DNA of 19,260 bases from Corynebacterium sp. Its GTDB lineage: Bacteria; Actinomycetota; Actinomycetes; Mycobacteriales; Mycobacteriaceae. Under the pieces are notes generated by a model. The model worked only from the letters and a program-made list of their open reading frames with translations. It made no database searches and was not told where the DNA came from. The stretch is taken from contig NZ_JAUMTY010000022.1 of the NCBI RefSeq assembly GCF_030530965.1, positions 1-19,260 on the forward strand. Reading direction: 5' to 3'. Positions within the stretch are counted from its first letter, which is position 1. Every line of letters starts with the position of its first letter. Positions 1-6,714 of the stretch are shown piece by piece. The translations under genes were made by a program, and so were the position numbers.

Positions 1-584
1 ACCTCAAAACCCCGCTCTTCCAGCACATCGGAACACAGGATCGGAGCATGTCGGGGAATAAGGGGACTGGTCGCCTTATCGGCTGGTGACGCGGTTGGGC
101 GAACCGCAAAGCATTCCACAGCTCGTACTCCGCGGCGGGATAATTCATCGACGGCAGCGTCGATAAGTCGGTGTTCTAGAAAAAGTCCCTGGTAGGGCGG
201 CGGAACATGCACTGTAGAAATGAGCACTGCGTCATCACTGACTGGCCCTGTTGGAAAAGCTAGGCGTCCGGGAAGGCTGGCCGGCGGTGCGAAGACCACG
301 GTGGCAGCAGGGACTGCTAAATCCGCGTTTGCCCCGGACGTCACGTACGCGGTGAAGGCGCAGGGCCCCCACGTGGTGAGGGTGTTGTGCATCCACAATT
401 CTTTATCCAGCCGAGGGTTCCCAGAATCCACGTTTCTCGGTTGACCAGCTGGTCCTGAGGTCTGCGACACGGTGTCATCGTGACTTTGCGCGCCAGGCTG
501 GGTTGTCCAAAAAGTGTTGGTCGCAGCTGTCCCGGCCAGGTCCCCCAGGGTGTCAAGGGTGAGCGGATGTACAACTATTCGCAT
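1..584 (-). CDS. GNAT-like conserved protein, C-terminus cut by window edge
   Basis: An uninterrupted reading frame runs leftward from an ATG at 584 to the window edge, 194 codons with no stop. It begins MRIVVHPLTLDTLGDLAGTA, and the last visible residues read DVLEERGFE, a pattern like the C-terminal strand region of GNAT-fold proteins. The start lies 4 bp beyond the parB stop, so it is probably the last gene of the parA-parB transcript. In mycobacteria the gene at this position (Rv3916c-type) encodes a conserved protein of about 240 residues often classed as GNAT-like, so roughly 50 residues are probably missing here. The middle of the protein has a run typical of actinobacterial proteins of this kind (VSDDAVLISTVHVPPPYQG). 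Substrate and catalytic activity cannot be told from the sequence; the assignment rests on position and overall pattern. Confidence 0.75.
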   Translation of the reverse strand, partial: MRIVVHPLTLDTLGDLAGTAATNTFWTTQPGAQSHDDTVSQTSGPAGQPRNVDSGNPRLDKELWMHNTLTTWGPCAFTAYVTSGANADLAVPAATVVFAPPASLPGRLAFPTGPVSDDAVLISTVHVPPPYQGLFLEHRLIDAAVDELSRRGVRAVECFAVRPTASPADKATSPLIPRHAPILCSDVLEERGFE

Positions 585-588
585 GGGT

Positions 589-2022
589 CTAGTGGCGTTC
601 TTCCTCCGTACGAGAAGCATCGTGATGTCCACTAGGGGAGTGCAGGCCACTATCTGCGCCGTTCCTGGGTTCCTGGGCCTTTAGCATTGCGATAATGCGG
701 TCGAAGTCCTCCATACCCGCGAACTCGACAACAATCTTGCCTTTCTTCGCCCCCATCTGCACTTTCACGTTGGTATCTAAGTAGTCGCCGAACGTGTCTG
801 CCCAGTGAGTCATTTTTTCGGGCTGGGGGCGGGGAGCACGCGGCTCCTTCTTTTTAGGCTCGTTTTCTCCTCGGTTGATAAGGGTGACAGCTTCTTCTGT
901 CGCACGCACCGACAGGCCTTCCGCCACAATGCGTTCAGCGAGCTTGATTTGAGCATCAGGACCCTGCGTTACTCCCATGAGAGCGCGAGCATGGCCCGCG
1001 GACAACACTCCTGCAGCTACTCGACGTTGCACGGGTAGCGGAAGTTGGAGAAGACGAATGGTGTTTGAAATAACTGGGCGGGAACGACCGAGCCGTGTGG
1101 CCAACTCTGCCTGGGTGACGCCAAATTCCTCGAGGAGCTGCTGGTAGGCCGCGCCTTCCTCCAAGGGGTTGAGCTGCACACGGTGGATGTTTTCCAGCAG
1201 TGCGTCCCTCAGCATGGTGTCATCATCGGCTTCGCGAACGATAGAGGGGATAGCTTCTAGATCTGCTAGTTGGGCGGCACGCAGGCGGCGTTCGCCCATG
1301 ATGAGTTCAAATTTCGCGGGTTCCGACGCCTGACGCACGACGATCGGCTGGAGCAGACCGAACTCGCGAATCGAATGGGCTAATTCACGCAGTGCTTCTT
1401 GGTCGAAGTCCTGGCGCGGGTTTTTCTCGTTCCTGATGATCGCGTTGATCGGGAGCTCGCGATATGTTGCGGTCTCGTCGCTGATGAGCGGTTCCTGCGA
1501 CGTATTTTCACTCTGCCCTTCAGCTTGTGCAGCTGCTGCGCCTGCTTTAGCTGCTCCAGAATCAGCAGCTCCCTGGGCCTTTCCCTTTTTCGCGGTCGTC
1601 GATGCGGTCCGGTTCCTATCGCGTGCGGCTTCTTTTCTTTCCGCCGCTGCACGCTGCCCTAAACTCGACCGGTTTTTCGGCAGTCCCGCTTTCGTTCGAC
1701 CGTGGTGGGTGTCCGCCGAGGCCATGCCCTTATTATCGGCACTCTTACCGCTCTTCCCGCTACTACTTGTCTGAGCATCTGCATCCTCAGACGACGAAGC
1801 GCTATCTGATTTCGTGTCGTCGGCTGAGCGGTTCACATTCTGACCACGACGCGGGCTTTTCGTCAGGGAGTACCAGGACGGTTCCGGAGCGCTGTTATTA
1901 CCTCGGTTCGCTCCAAAGATAACGTCGGCTGCGTCGTTGCCAATCTGTGGTTTTGCCGGTCCCGTGGGGATCAAGGAGGCGAGTCCTTTACCGAGGCCAC
2001 TCTTGCGTTTGGCTTCTGCCAT
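589..2022 (-). CDS. parB: Chromosome partitioning protein ParB
   Basis: ParB is a CTP-dependent DNA clamp that loads at parS, spreads along DNA, and cooperates with ParA to segregate replication origins. I chose the ATG at 2022 (477 aa) over the ATG at 2031 because AAGGA lies 8 nt upstream of the former and overlaps the latter. The N-terminal ParA-contact peptide is GLGKGLASLIP (residues 9-19). A disordered Ser/Ala/Lys-rich stretch covers about 25-185. The CTP-binding domain carries GERRLRAA (243-250) and ENIHRVQLNPLEEG (277-290). The helix-turn-helix is near TQAELATRLGRSRPVISN (303-320), and a C-terminal dimerisation segment follows a second basic/proline linker (about 387-403). Corynebacterial ParB proteins are usually under 400 aa, so the first linker is unusually long. 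The gene follows parA after 312 bp and is followed almost directly by the GNAT-like gene. Confidence 0.96.
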   Translation of the reverse strand: MAEAKRKSGLGKGLASLIPTGPAKPQIGNDAADVIFGANRGNNSAPEPSWYSLTKSPRRGQNVNRSADDTKSDSASSSEDADAQTSSSGKSGKSADNKGMASADTHHGRTKAGLPKNRSSLGQRAAAERKEAARDRNRTASTTAKKGKAQGAADSGAAKAGAAAAQAEGQSENTSQEPLISDETATYRELPINAIIRNEKNPRQDFDQEALRELAHSIREFGLLQPIVVRQASEPAKFELIMGERRLRAAQLADLEAIPSIVREADDDTMLRDALLENIHRVQLNPLEEGAAYQQLLEEFGVTQAELATRLGRSRPVISNTIRLLQLPLPVQRRVAAGVLSAGHARALMGVTQGPDAQIKLAERIVAEGLSVRATEEAVTLINRGENEPKKKEPRAPRPQPEKMTHWADTFGDYLDTNVKVQMGAKKGKIVVEFAGMEDFDRIIAMLKAQEPRNGADSGLHSPSGHHDASRTEEERH

Positions 2023-2334
2023 GACGTTCATCCTTATCGTTGTGGAGAATCTGCGCTGGAGCCCGGGGGAGGACCGAGTGCAGGTTCGTCGATCGATCGT
2101 CGATTATGAGGAAATTATTAAATAGTGAGGGTTACAGGCGTCTGGCACCCCAATTGCATTGTGCCCCGTAGCCTAGTCAGTTTTTCATCGTCGTAGGGAA
2201 ACTCTGCGGAACGTGTACGGCGCGATCCGAGTGCAACCCGAATGTTTCACGTGAAACATTGTGGAACCACGCTCATCGATTCTTCCCGACGTGACACCCG
2301 CTAACTTCGGGCACTAAGTTTCCGGCGCCGAGTG
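2023..2334. other. 312-bp parA-parB spacer
   Basis: This stretch holds no gene I can support. It contains a perfect parS (2243-2258) and an AT-rich segment around 2105-2125, just upstream of parB, which could hold a parB promoter, though I cannot assign clear -35 and -10 boxes. parA and parB are often nearly contiguous, so this wide gap suggests independent control of parB, possibly by ParB bound at the internal parS. Confidence 0.6.
2243..2258. other. parS site 1 (perfect)
   Basis: Perfect 16-bp palindrome TGTTTCACGTGAAACA, extended to a 20-bp palindrome by AA on the left and TT on the right (2241-2260). This is the canonical bacterial chromosomal parS, the loading site of ParB. It lies between parA and parB, about 220 bp upstream of the parB start. 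Confidence 0.97.
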
Positions 2335-3279
2335 TTACGCGGTGTGACGGCCACGACGGGGATCAGCGTTTTGCAATGGGGACTCCGGCTCTCGACGGGC
2401 GAGCTCCTCAACAGCGGCCATGTACGCCGCCGACCCGGGGGAGCCCGCATCGTGCTCGATCACGGTCTGCCCGTAGCTCGGCGCTTCAGACACGCGAACA
2501 TTCCGGGGGATGACGCGATCAAACACCAGCGGCCCGAACGACTCGCGGACATCGTTCTCCACATCATGCGAGAGATTCGTTCGGCTGTCGTACATGGTCA
2601 GCAACACACCGGTGATATCTAGATTCGGGTTGAGCGCCTCACGAATCAGGCGGACGTTTTCGGTCAGCTGCGTCACGCCCTCAAGAGCATAAAACTCACA
2701 CTGAATCGGAATGATAATTTCGTTCGCGCCGGTCAGCCCGTTAATTGTCAGAAGGCCCAATGACGGGGGACAGTCGATGAAGATGTAATCGAACCCCATA
2801 TCGTCGATACCCTCGTCACCGAGCATTTGTGCTACGCGATACTCACGGTTGTACCCGTTAGCCAGTTCCATTTCCGCACCGGCGAGATCAATGGTGGCCG
2901 GAATCGTGAACATATTGGGGTTCGACGGGTGAGCTTGAACGGCATCCTTCGGCTCAATTTCACCAATAATGACTTCATAGGTGGACGGAGTACCTTCCGC
3001 CCGGTGCTCGGCACTGAGAGCGGTGGATGCGTTTCCCTGTGGATCAAGGTCCACCACCAGCACTTTTTGACCGCGCAGCGACAGTGCCCACGCTAAATTA
3101 ACAGTCGACGTGGTCTTCCCGACGCCACCTTTCTGGTTCGCCAACGCGATTTTCCGCGTGTGGCGAGGTCGTGGAAGGGGCTTCATCGTCCCCGATTGAA
3201 ACCGCGCGGCCCGTCGGGCTTGTTCTTCTATGCTGTTGTCGTCGTCATAGTCATACCCGTCCGACGAAACCCTGCCCAT
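2335..3279 (-). CDS. parA: Chromosome partitioning ATPase ParA
   Basis: ParA is a Walker-type ATPase that binds DNA non-specifically as an ATP dimer and pulls ParB-parS complexes apart. I chose the ATG at 3279 (314 aa) because AAAGGA lies 7 nt upstream; a longer frame to a TTG at 3339 has a weak ribosome-binding site and adds a basic segment not expected in the family. Visible motifs are the deviant Walker A KGGVGKTT (50-57) with its signature lysine, the A-prime region DLDPQGN (78-84), and Walker B in FIDCPPS (167-173). Residues 1-40 are acidic then basic and poorly conserved. The gene follows rsmG by 135 bp. A possible -10 element (TAGGAT on the minus strand, 3353-3348) lies in that gap, but no convincing -35 accompanies it. 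Confidence 0.96.
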   Translation of the reverse strand: MGRVSSDGYDYDDDNSIEEQARRAARFQSGTMKPLPRPRHTRKIALANQKGGVGKTTSTVNLAWALSLRGQKVLVVDLDPQGNASTALSAEHRAEGTPSTYEVIIGEIEPKDAVQAHPSNPNMFTIPATIDLAGAEMELANGYNREYRVAQMLGDEGIDDMGFDYIFIDCPPSLGLLTINGLTGANEIIIPIQCEFYALEGVTQLTENVRLIREALNPNLDITGVLLTMYDSRTNLSHDVENDVRESFGPLVFDRVIPRNVRVSEAPSYGQTVIEHDAGSPGSAAYMAAVEELARREPESPLQNADPRRGRHTA

Positions 3280-3414
3280 GTTCCCGTCCTTTGTGTCCGT
3301 GTTGTACAACTTCCGTGTGGCTGTCCGCCGTTTTCGCAACCTGGCTTATCCTAGCCGGATTCGCGGGAACAAACTAGCGTTCCTGGTCGAGCAATCGGCG
3401 GCTCATGCCGAGTA

Positions 3415-4176
3415 TCAGCGACGTTCGCAACGCACGACGATGGTTGCCTCGGGCAAGACACCTGCCCCTGCCTCGACGACTGAACATTTTCCGCCCCCGG
3501 CTGAGCTGATAGCCCTCTGGTCACGCTCGATCTCTTCGTGAGCACTCGCGCCCTTCATAGCCAATACCAAGCCATGCTGCCTGGTTAATGGCAGCGACCA
3601 TCCCATGAGTTTCCCCAGTGGCGCGACTGCTCGGCTGGTCACGTAGTCGGCCCCGCGATTCTGTCGCTTAATCGTCTTCTCTTCGGCACGACCGCGAACC
3701 ACTGTCACATTATCCAATTCAAGCTTGCCGACGATTTCCTTAAGGTAATTCACGCGTCGTAGCTGTGGCTCAATCAGCGTAATGTCTAAGTCTGGTCGCG
3801 CGATCGCGAGGGGAATGCCCGGAAGACCAGCACCGCTTCCGATGTCGACGACGCGCGAATCGCGGTCCATCAGTTCGCCAATCACAGCGCAGTTGAGAAT
3901 GTGGCGTTCCCACAGGCGCGGTGCTTCGCGAGGCCCGATGAGTCCGCGGACGGTCGCGTCGCTGCGTAACGACTCGTGGTAGGCAACGGCGAGGGGGAGG
4001 CGATCACCAAAAACAGTCGCCGCCTCCGGGGGAGTGGCCGGGGCTTCACTGGCGCGGGGATCGTTGTCTACGCCCTGAGCGTTATCAGCATTCGGAGCAT
4101 CGCTCACGCCTGGAGCGCGATCGTCGCCACCGTGCTCGATGGATGTTTCACGTGAAACATTGTCTCGGTCAGTCAT
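3415..4176 (-). CDS. rsmG: 16S rRNA (guanine-N7) methyltransferase RsmG (GidB)
   Basis: RsmG methylates N7 of the guanine equivalent to E. coli G527 of 16S rRNA, using S-adenosylmethionine; loss in other bacteria gives low-level streptomycin resistance. The SAM-binding glycine motif is VVDIGSGAGLPGIP (109-122). WERHILNCAVI (89-99) and SRAVAPL (181-187) are typical of actinobacterial RsmG. The first 50 residues are an acidic, Ala/Pro-rich tail. Residues 6-12 (NVSRETS) come from a parS site inside the gene. The ATG at 4176 has an AAGG only 2 nt upstream, with a second AAGG 14 nt further away in a duplicated 12-nt sequence, and an in-frame stop lies just beyond. The product may therefore be initiated inefficiently. 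It sits between jag and parA in a probable operon. Confidence 0.95.
   Translation of the reverse strand: MTDRDNVSRETSIEHGGDDRAPGVSDAPNADNAQGVDNDPRASEAPATPPEAATVFGDRLPLAVAYHESLRSDATVRGLIGPREAPRLWERHILNCAVIGELMDRDSRVVDIGSGAGLPGIPLAIARPDLDITLIEPQLRRVNYLKEIVGKLELDNVTVVRGRAEEKTIKRQNRGADYVTSRAVAPLGKLMGWSLPLTRQHGLVLAMKGASAHEEIERDQRAISSAGGGKCSVVEAGAGVLPEATIVVRCERR
4144..4159. other. parS site 2 (perfect), inside rsmG
   Basis: Perfect TGTTTCACGTGAAACA within codons 6-11 of rsmG, translated in the frame that gives V-S-R-E-T. ParB loading here would cover the translation-initiation region of rsmG. Confidence 0.96.
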
Positions 4177-4258
4177 TACCTTGTTGTTATTACCTTGCTA
4201 CTGGGTGCTTTGCTGTTCGGTACTCTGCTGCTGGATCGGATCTAATCGCTCACCGATG

Positions 4259-4756
4259 CTAGCGTACAGCGCCGTCAGATGTTTCACGTGAAACCACGAC
4301 AGAGCGCATCGGCGGTAGCCCGGCGCTCTCGGAGGTAAAGCCTTCCTCTTCCGCCACCCGGCTATGCACAGCAGCGCGCTCGAACGGATTCATCGGCCTG
4401 AGGACCACGGGCTCGCCCGTTTCACGCACCCGATCTAACGCTTCTTCTGCCTCGACGAAAAGGCCCTGGCGCTGCGCATCGCGATAACCGTCGATATCGA
4501 GAACAACCCCCGGAACGTCCTTAAACCCTGAAGCGCGAACTGCCAATCGCGTCAGCATCTGCAAAGCATCGATGCCCTCGCCATGCCGGCCAATAAGTTG
4601 CGCGCAATCGCCACCCGGAAGTTCCACAAACGGTCGACCTTGAGTGACTCCATAGTCAATATCTCCATCGAGATCGGCGGCGTCTAAAAGCTCTTCGATG
4701 TAATCAGCAGCTGACTCTGCAGCACGGTCGGTATTGTTCACAGGGCCTTCGTTCAT
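4259..4756 (-). CDS. khpB: KH-R3H RNA-binding protein Jag/KhpB
   Basis: This is a small RNA-binding protein of the Jag/KhpB family, 165 aa. In other bacteria it partners with KhpA and influences cell elongation and division by binding RNAs. The KH domain includes QLIGRHGEGIDALQML (53-68) with its GxxG loop at G57-R-H-G60. The R3H domain shows RAAVH (127-131, the R-x3-H motif) with PMNPFE just before. The last ten residues include VSRETS, encoded by the degenerate parS. The ATG at 4756 has GAGG only 1 nt away, too close to act as a usual ribosome-binding site. A CATAAT element ends 6 nt before the ATG, so the message may be leaderless. It heads the jag-rsmG-parA-parB group, separated from yidC by a terminator. 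Confidence 0.93.
   Translation of the reverse strand: MNEGPVNNTDRAAESAADYIEELLDAADLDGDIDYGVTQGRPFVELPGGDCAQLIGRHGEGIDALQMLTRLAVRASGFKDVPGVVLDIDGYRDAQRQGLFVEAEEALDRVRETGEPVVLRPMNPFERAAVHSRVAEEEGFTSESAGLPPMRSVVVSRETSDGAVR
4280..4295. other. parS site 3 (one mismatch), inside jag
   Basis: Reads TGTTTCACGTGAAACC on the plus strand, 15 of 16 matches to parS. It lies in the last codons of jag and encodes V-S-R-E-T-S. The mismatch falls on the third base of a valine codon, where the perfect base would be synonymous. It is only 120 bp from parS site 2. Confidence 0.8.
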
Positions 4757-4762
4757 GCCTCA

Positions 4763-4768
4763 ATTATG
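4763..4768 (-). promoter_or_regulatory. Candidate -10 element for jag (leaderless geometry)
   Basis: Minus-strand CATAAT with 6 nt (TGAGGC) between it and the jag ATG. Transcription starting about 7 nt after the -10 would begin at or next to the start codon. No good -35 is visible 16-18 nt upstream. This is inference from spacing only. Confidence 0.35.
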
Positions 4769-4937
4769 CGCGTCGAAAGGGGAGTGCGGTAGGGGTAAGG
4801 GCGTTTTCAACCCCCATAATCACGTGTCCGAGAGCTCACATGACACGCCGACGACGGCGTCGATAATTGAAGCACGCCACTACGTGAAGTAAGCCGCCGC
4901 GTTAAACACGGCGCCGCATTAACCTCCCCACGGCATG

Positions 4938-4965
4938 AAAAAAGGAGGGCCGGCAAGCCCTCCTT
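4938..4965 (-). terminator. Rho-independent terminator downstream of yidC
   Basis: On the minus strand a stem AAGGAGGGC/GCCCTCCTT (9 bp) with a 6-nt loop is followed by a run of T (TTTTTT, from the plus-strand A run at 4938-4943). It lies 50 bp beyond the yidC stop and about 180 bp before the jag start, and should end most transcripts coming from the rpmH-yidC side. Confidence 0.88.
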
Positions 4966-5014
4966 CACGCCTCACGGCACATAGCGTCCCTTCGCGCGAC
5001 GCTCGGTGCGGTTA

Positions 5015-5989
5015 TTATTTCTTCTTCTTGCCGCCCTTTTTCTTATTATTCTTCGGCTTCTGGCCAACCTTCGGGGCAGTGGCCCGCTGAGCTTCAGCCT
5101 TCGCCTTCTTTTCCTCTTCTTCTTCGCGATCCATCTTGTTGAAGAGAACAATTTGCTGGCCCAGGGTCCAAACGTTGTTGGCCAACATGTAGGTCAGAAG
5201 CCCGATCTGCCAGAACATACCGGTGATCAGAATCATGGCCGGGAACAGCCACAGCATCATGTTGTTCATCATGTTGGCTTGCATGGCCATCTGCGGGTTC
5301 TGAGCATTCTTCTTCGGATCAGCTGCCTGGCGCGCCTTATTCCTCCGCACCATATTCCGGGCGTTGAAGTGCGTGGCCAACGCAGAAATAATCATCAGCG
5401 GGATGGCCACCACGAGAATGTTGGTCCGCGTGAAATCAACGCTTCCGCTCGCGGAGAACGCGTCGAACGCTTTTTCCGGCATCCGAATGTAGGCCGACAG
5501 GGGGGCGCCGAAGAGTCGCGCGTCGAGGAAGGATTGCACCTCGGTGGCGCCGAACCCGTAGTTAGGAGTGTTGCGGGTTTGTTCGACGGTCATTCCTAGT
5601 TCGCCGTGCCCGGTGCCCGTTCGGTTGAAGGACCGGAGCACGTGGTACAGCGAAATAAAGATGGGCATCTGAACTAGAGCCGGCAGGCACGAAGCCAGGG
5701 GATTAACGCCCATCTCCTTTTGGAGTTTGCGCATCTCAATGGCTTGGGTCTGCTGGTCGTTTTTATATTTAGCCCGAATTTCCTGCATTTTCGGCTGCAG
5801 TTCCTGCATCTTTCGACCGGACCGCATCTGGTTCGCCATTGGCTTGAACAAGAAAATGCGGATGGTGAAGACCAGGAAGATAATGGACAACGCCCATGTC
5901 ACGCCGGAATCCGGATTAAGGAATAATCCGAAGAATTTGTACCAGGCCAGCATGACCCAGGACACGGGGTAGTAGATGAAGTTAAGCAC
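5015..5989 (-). CDS. yidC: Membrane protein insertase YidC
   Basis: YidC/Oxa1 insertase (324 aa) helps proteins enter and fold in the cytoplasmic membrane, with or without SecYEG. Hydrophobic segments lie roughly at residues 3-24, 29-49, 100-118, 188-206 and 244-282, the last being two closely spaced helices, consistent with the five-helix core. Arg44 in TIRIFLFKP is the conserved arginine of the hydrophilic groove. Residues 50-95 form the charged cytoplasmic coiled-coil hairpin. The C-terminus is a very basic tail (KKGGKKKK), as in other YidC proteins that bind ribosomes by the tail. The start is GTG at 5989 with AGGAG 12 nt upstream, a long spacing; no better start is visible. It lies 88 bp after yidD and ends at a terminator. 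Confidence 0.95.
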   Translation of the reverse strand: MLNFIYYPVSWVMLAWYKFFGLFLNPDSGVTWALSIIFLVFTIRIFLFKPMANQMRSGRKMQELQPKMQEIRAKYKNDQQTQAIEMRKLQKEMGVNPLASCLPALVQMPIFISLYHVLRSFNRTGTGHGELGMTVEQTRNTPNYGFGATEVQSFLDARLFGAPLSAYIRMPEKAFDAFSASGSVDFTRTNILVVAIPLMIISALATHFNARNMVRRNKARQAADPKKNAQNPQMAMQANMMNNMMLWLFPAMILITGMFWQIGLLTYMLANNVWTLGQQIVLFNKMDREEEEEKKAKAEAQRATAPKVGQKPKNNKKKGGKKKK

Positions 5990-6077
5990 GGGGGTGCGTC
6001 GCTCCTAATCGTTTACGTTTTGGGACTGTGGGGCCGTGACTGTTCCGTGGACGTTGCCATGATTGCGCCATACCGAG

Positions 6078-6599
6078 TCACTGGCGGTTGTTTCGCCCGC
6101 CAGCATTATCGGTTGTGCCCTCACGATGGTCTTTGTCATCGTGCACGTGCGCATCGTGAACACGTTCACGAGGTGTTCGTCGCGGGGGAACAGGATCCCA
6201 CCCACCTGGATGCCATGGTCCACATTTCGACAATCGAATTGCGCCCATGAGCACACCTCGTACAACACCGTACCTGCGGATGGCTGTCAGAGCGTAATTG
6301 CTACACGTGGGCTCAAATCGGCACGAGGGTCCAGGTTTCAGCGGGCTTATTCCATATTGGTAAAAGAGTATCGCTTTTTCAGCCCACGATTGTCGACGAC
6401 GGCCTTCACGGCTGCCTTCATACTGGTCTATCTGGCCGACGTCATGCTGGTTTATGGAATCACCGCTGGGCTCGCCGCGAAGTGGGGGAGTAGAAGCACG
6501 GTGGCCGACGCTTAAATCACGTCGGTGCGCTGAACTCGTGGAGGCATCACGAACGTCGCCACCATGAGGTGGCTGTTCCGAATGTTTCACGTGAAACAT
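6078..6599 (-). CDS. yidD: Membrane insertion efficiency factor YidD, N-terminally extended
   Basis: YidD is a small, membrane-associated protein that assists YidC-dependent insertion. The family core is clear: FYQYGISPLKPGPSCRF, then PTCSNYALTAIRRYG and LSKCGPWHPGGWDPVP, including three conserved cysteines. The family is usually about 70-110 aa, but this frame gives 173-175 aa, with some 70 residues of hydrophilic sequence before the core and a His/Asp-rich tail after it. No ATG, GTG or TTG codon occurs in frame in the extension after codon 6, so translation must begin at ATG 6605, ATG 6599 or GTG 6590, all touching parS site 4. I favour 6599 because GGGA lies 5 nt upstream. The first residues MFHVKH are parS-encoded. 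Confidence 0.88.
   Translation of the reverse strand: MFHVKHSEQPPHGGDVRDASTSSAHRRDLSVGHRASTPPLRGEPSGDSINQHDVGQIDQYEGSREGRRRQSWAEKAILFYQYGISPLKPGPSCRFEPTCSNYALTAIRRYGVVRGVLMGAIRLSKCGPWHPGGWDPVPPRRTPRERVHDAHVHDDKDHREGTTDNAGGRNNRQ
6583..6598. other. parS site 4 (perfect), overlapping the yidD start
   Basis: Perfect TGTTTCACGTGAAACA. On the minus strand the site overlaps the favoured yidD start codon (6599) and is translated as the N-terminus M-F-H-V-K-H, the other open frame of the parS palindrome. Confidence 0.96.
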
Positions 6600-6714
6600 C
6601 TGCATCCCGTGCCTGTCTACCGTGTGAGGTTAGCGTCGGCGGCATTGTTCATGATTGGCCATGTTGTTATGCGTGACCCGCCTCAGTTCCCAGCACTGTC
6701 GACTTCCAGCGTTC

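Noticed and set aside
341..574. 77-codon minus-strand frame next to the GNAT-like gene
   Set aside because: Wrong frame over the longer GNAT-like frame, with no family resemblance.
3280..3339. Longer ParA start at TTG 3339
   Set aside because: Weak ribosome-binding site; the ATG at 3279 has AAAGGA 7 nt upstream and gives a normal ParA.
4419..4426. GTTTCACG half-site in jag
   Set aside because: Only half of parS matches; the other half is unrelated, so not a ParB loading site.
4845..4860. Hairpin ACGCCG-ACGA-CGGCGT upstream of jag
   Set aside because: Short GC-rich palindrome without a T-run or conserved context; could be chance.
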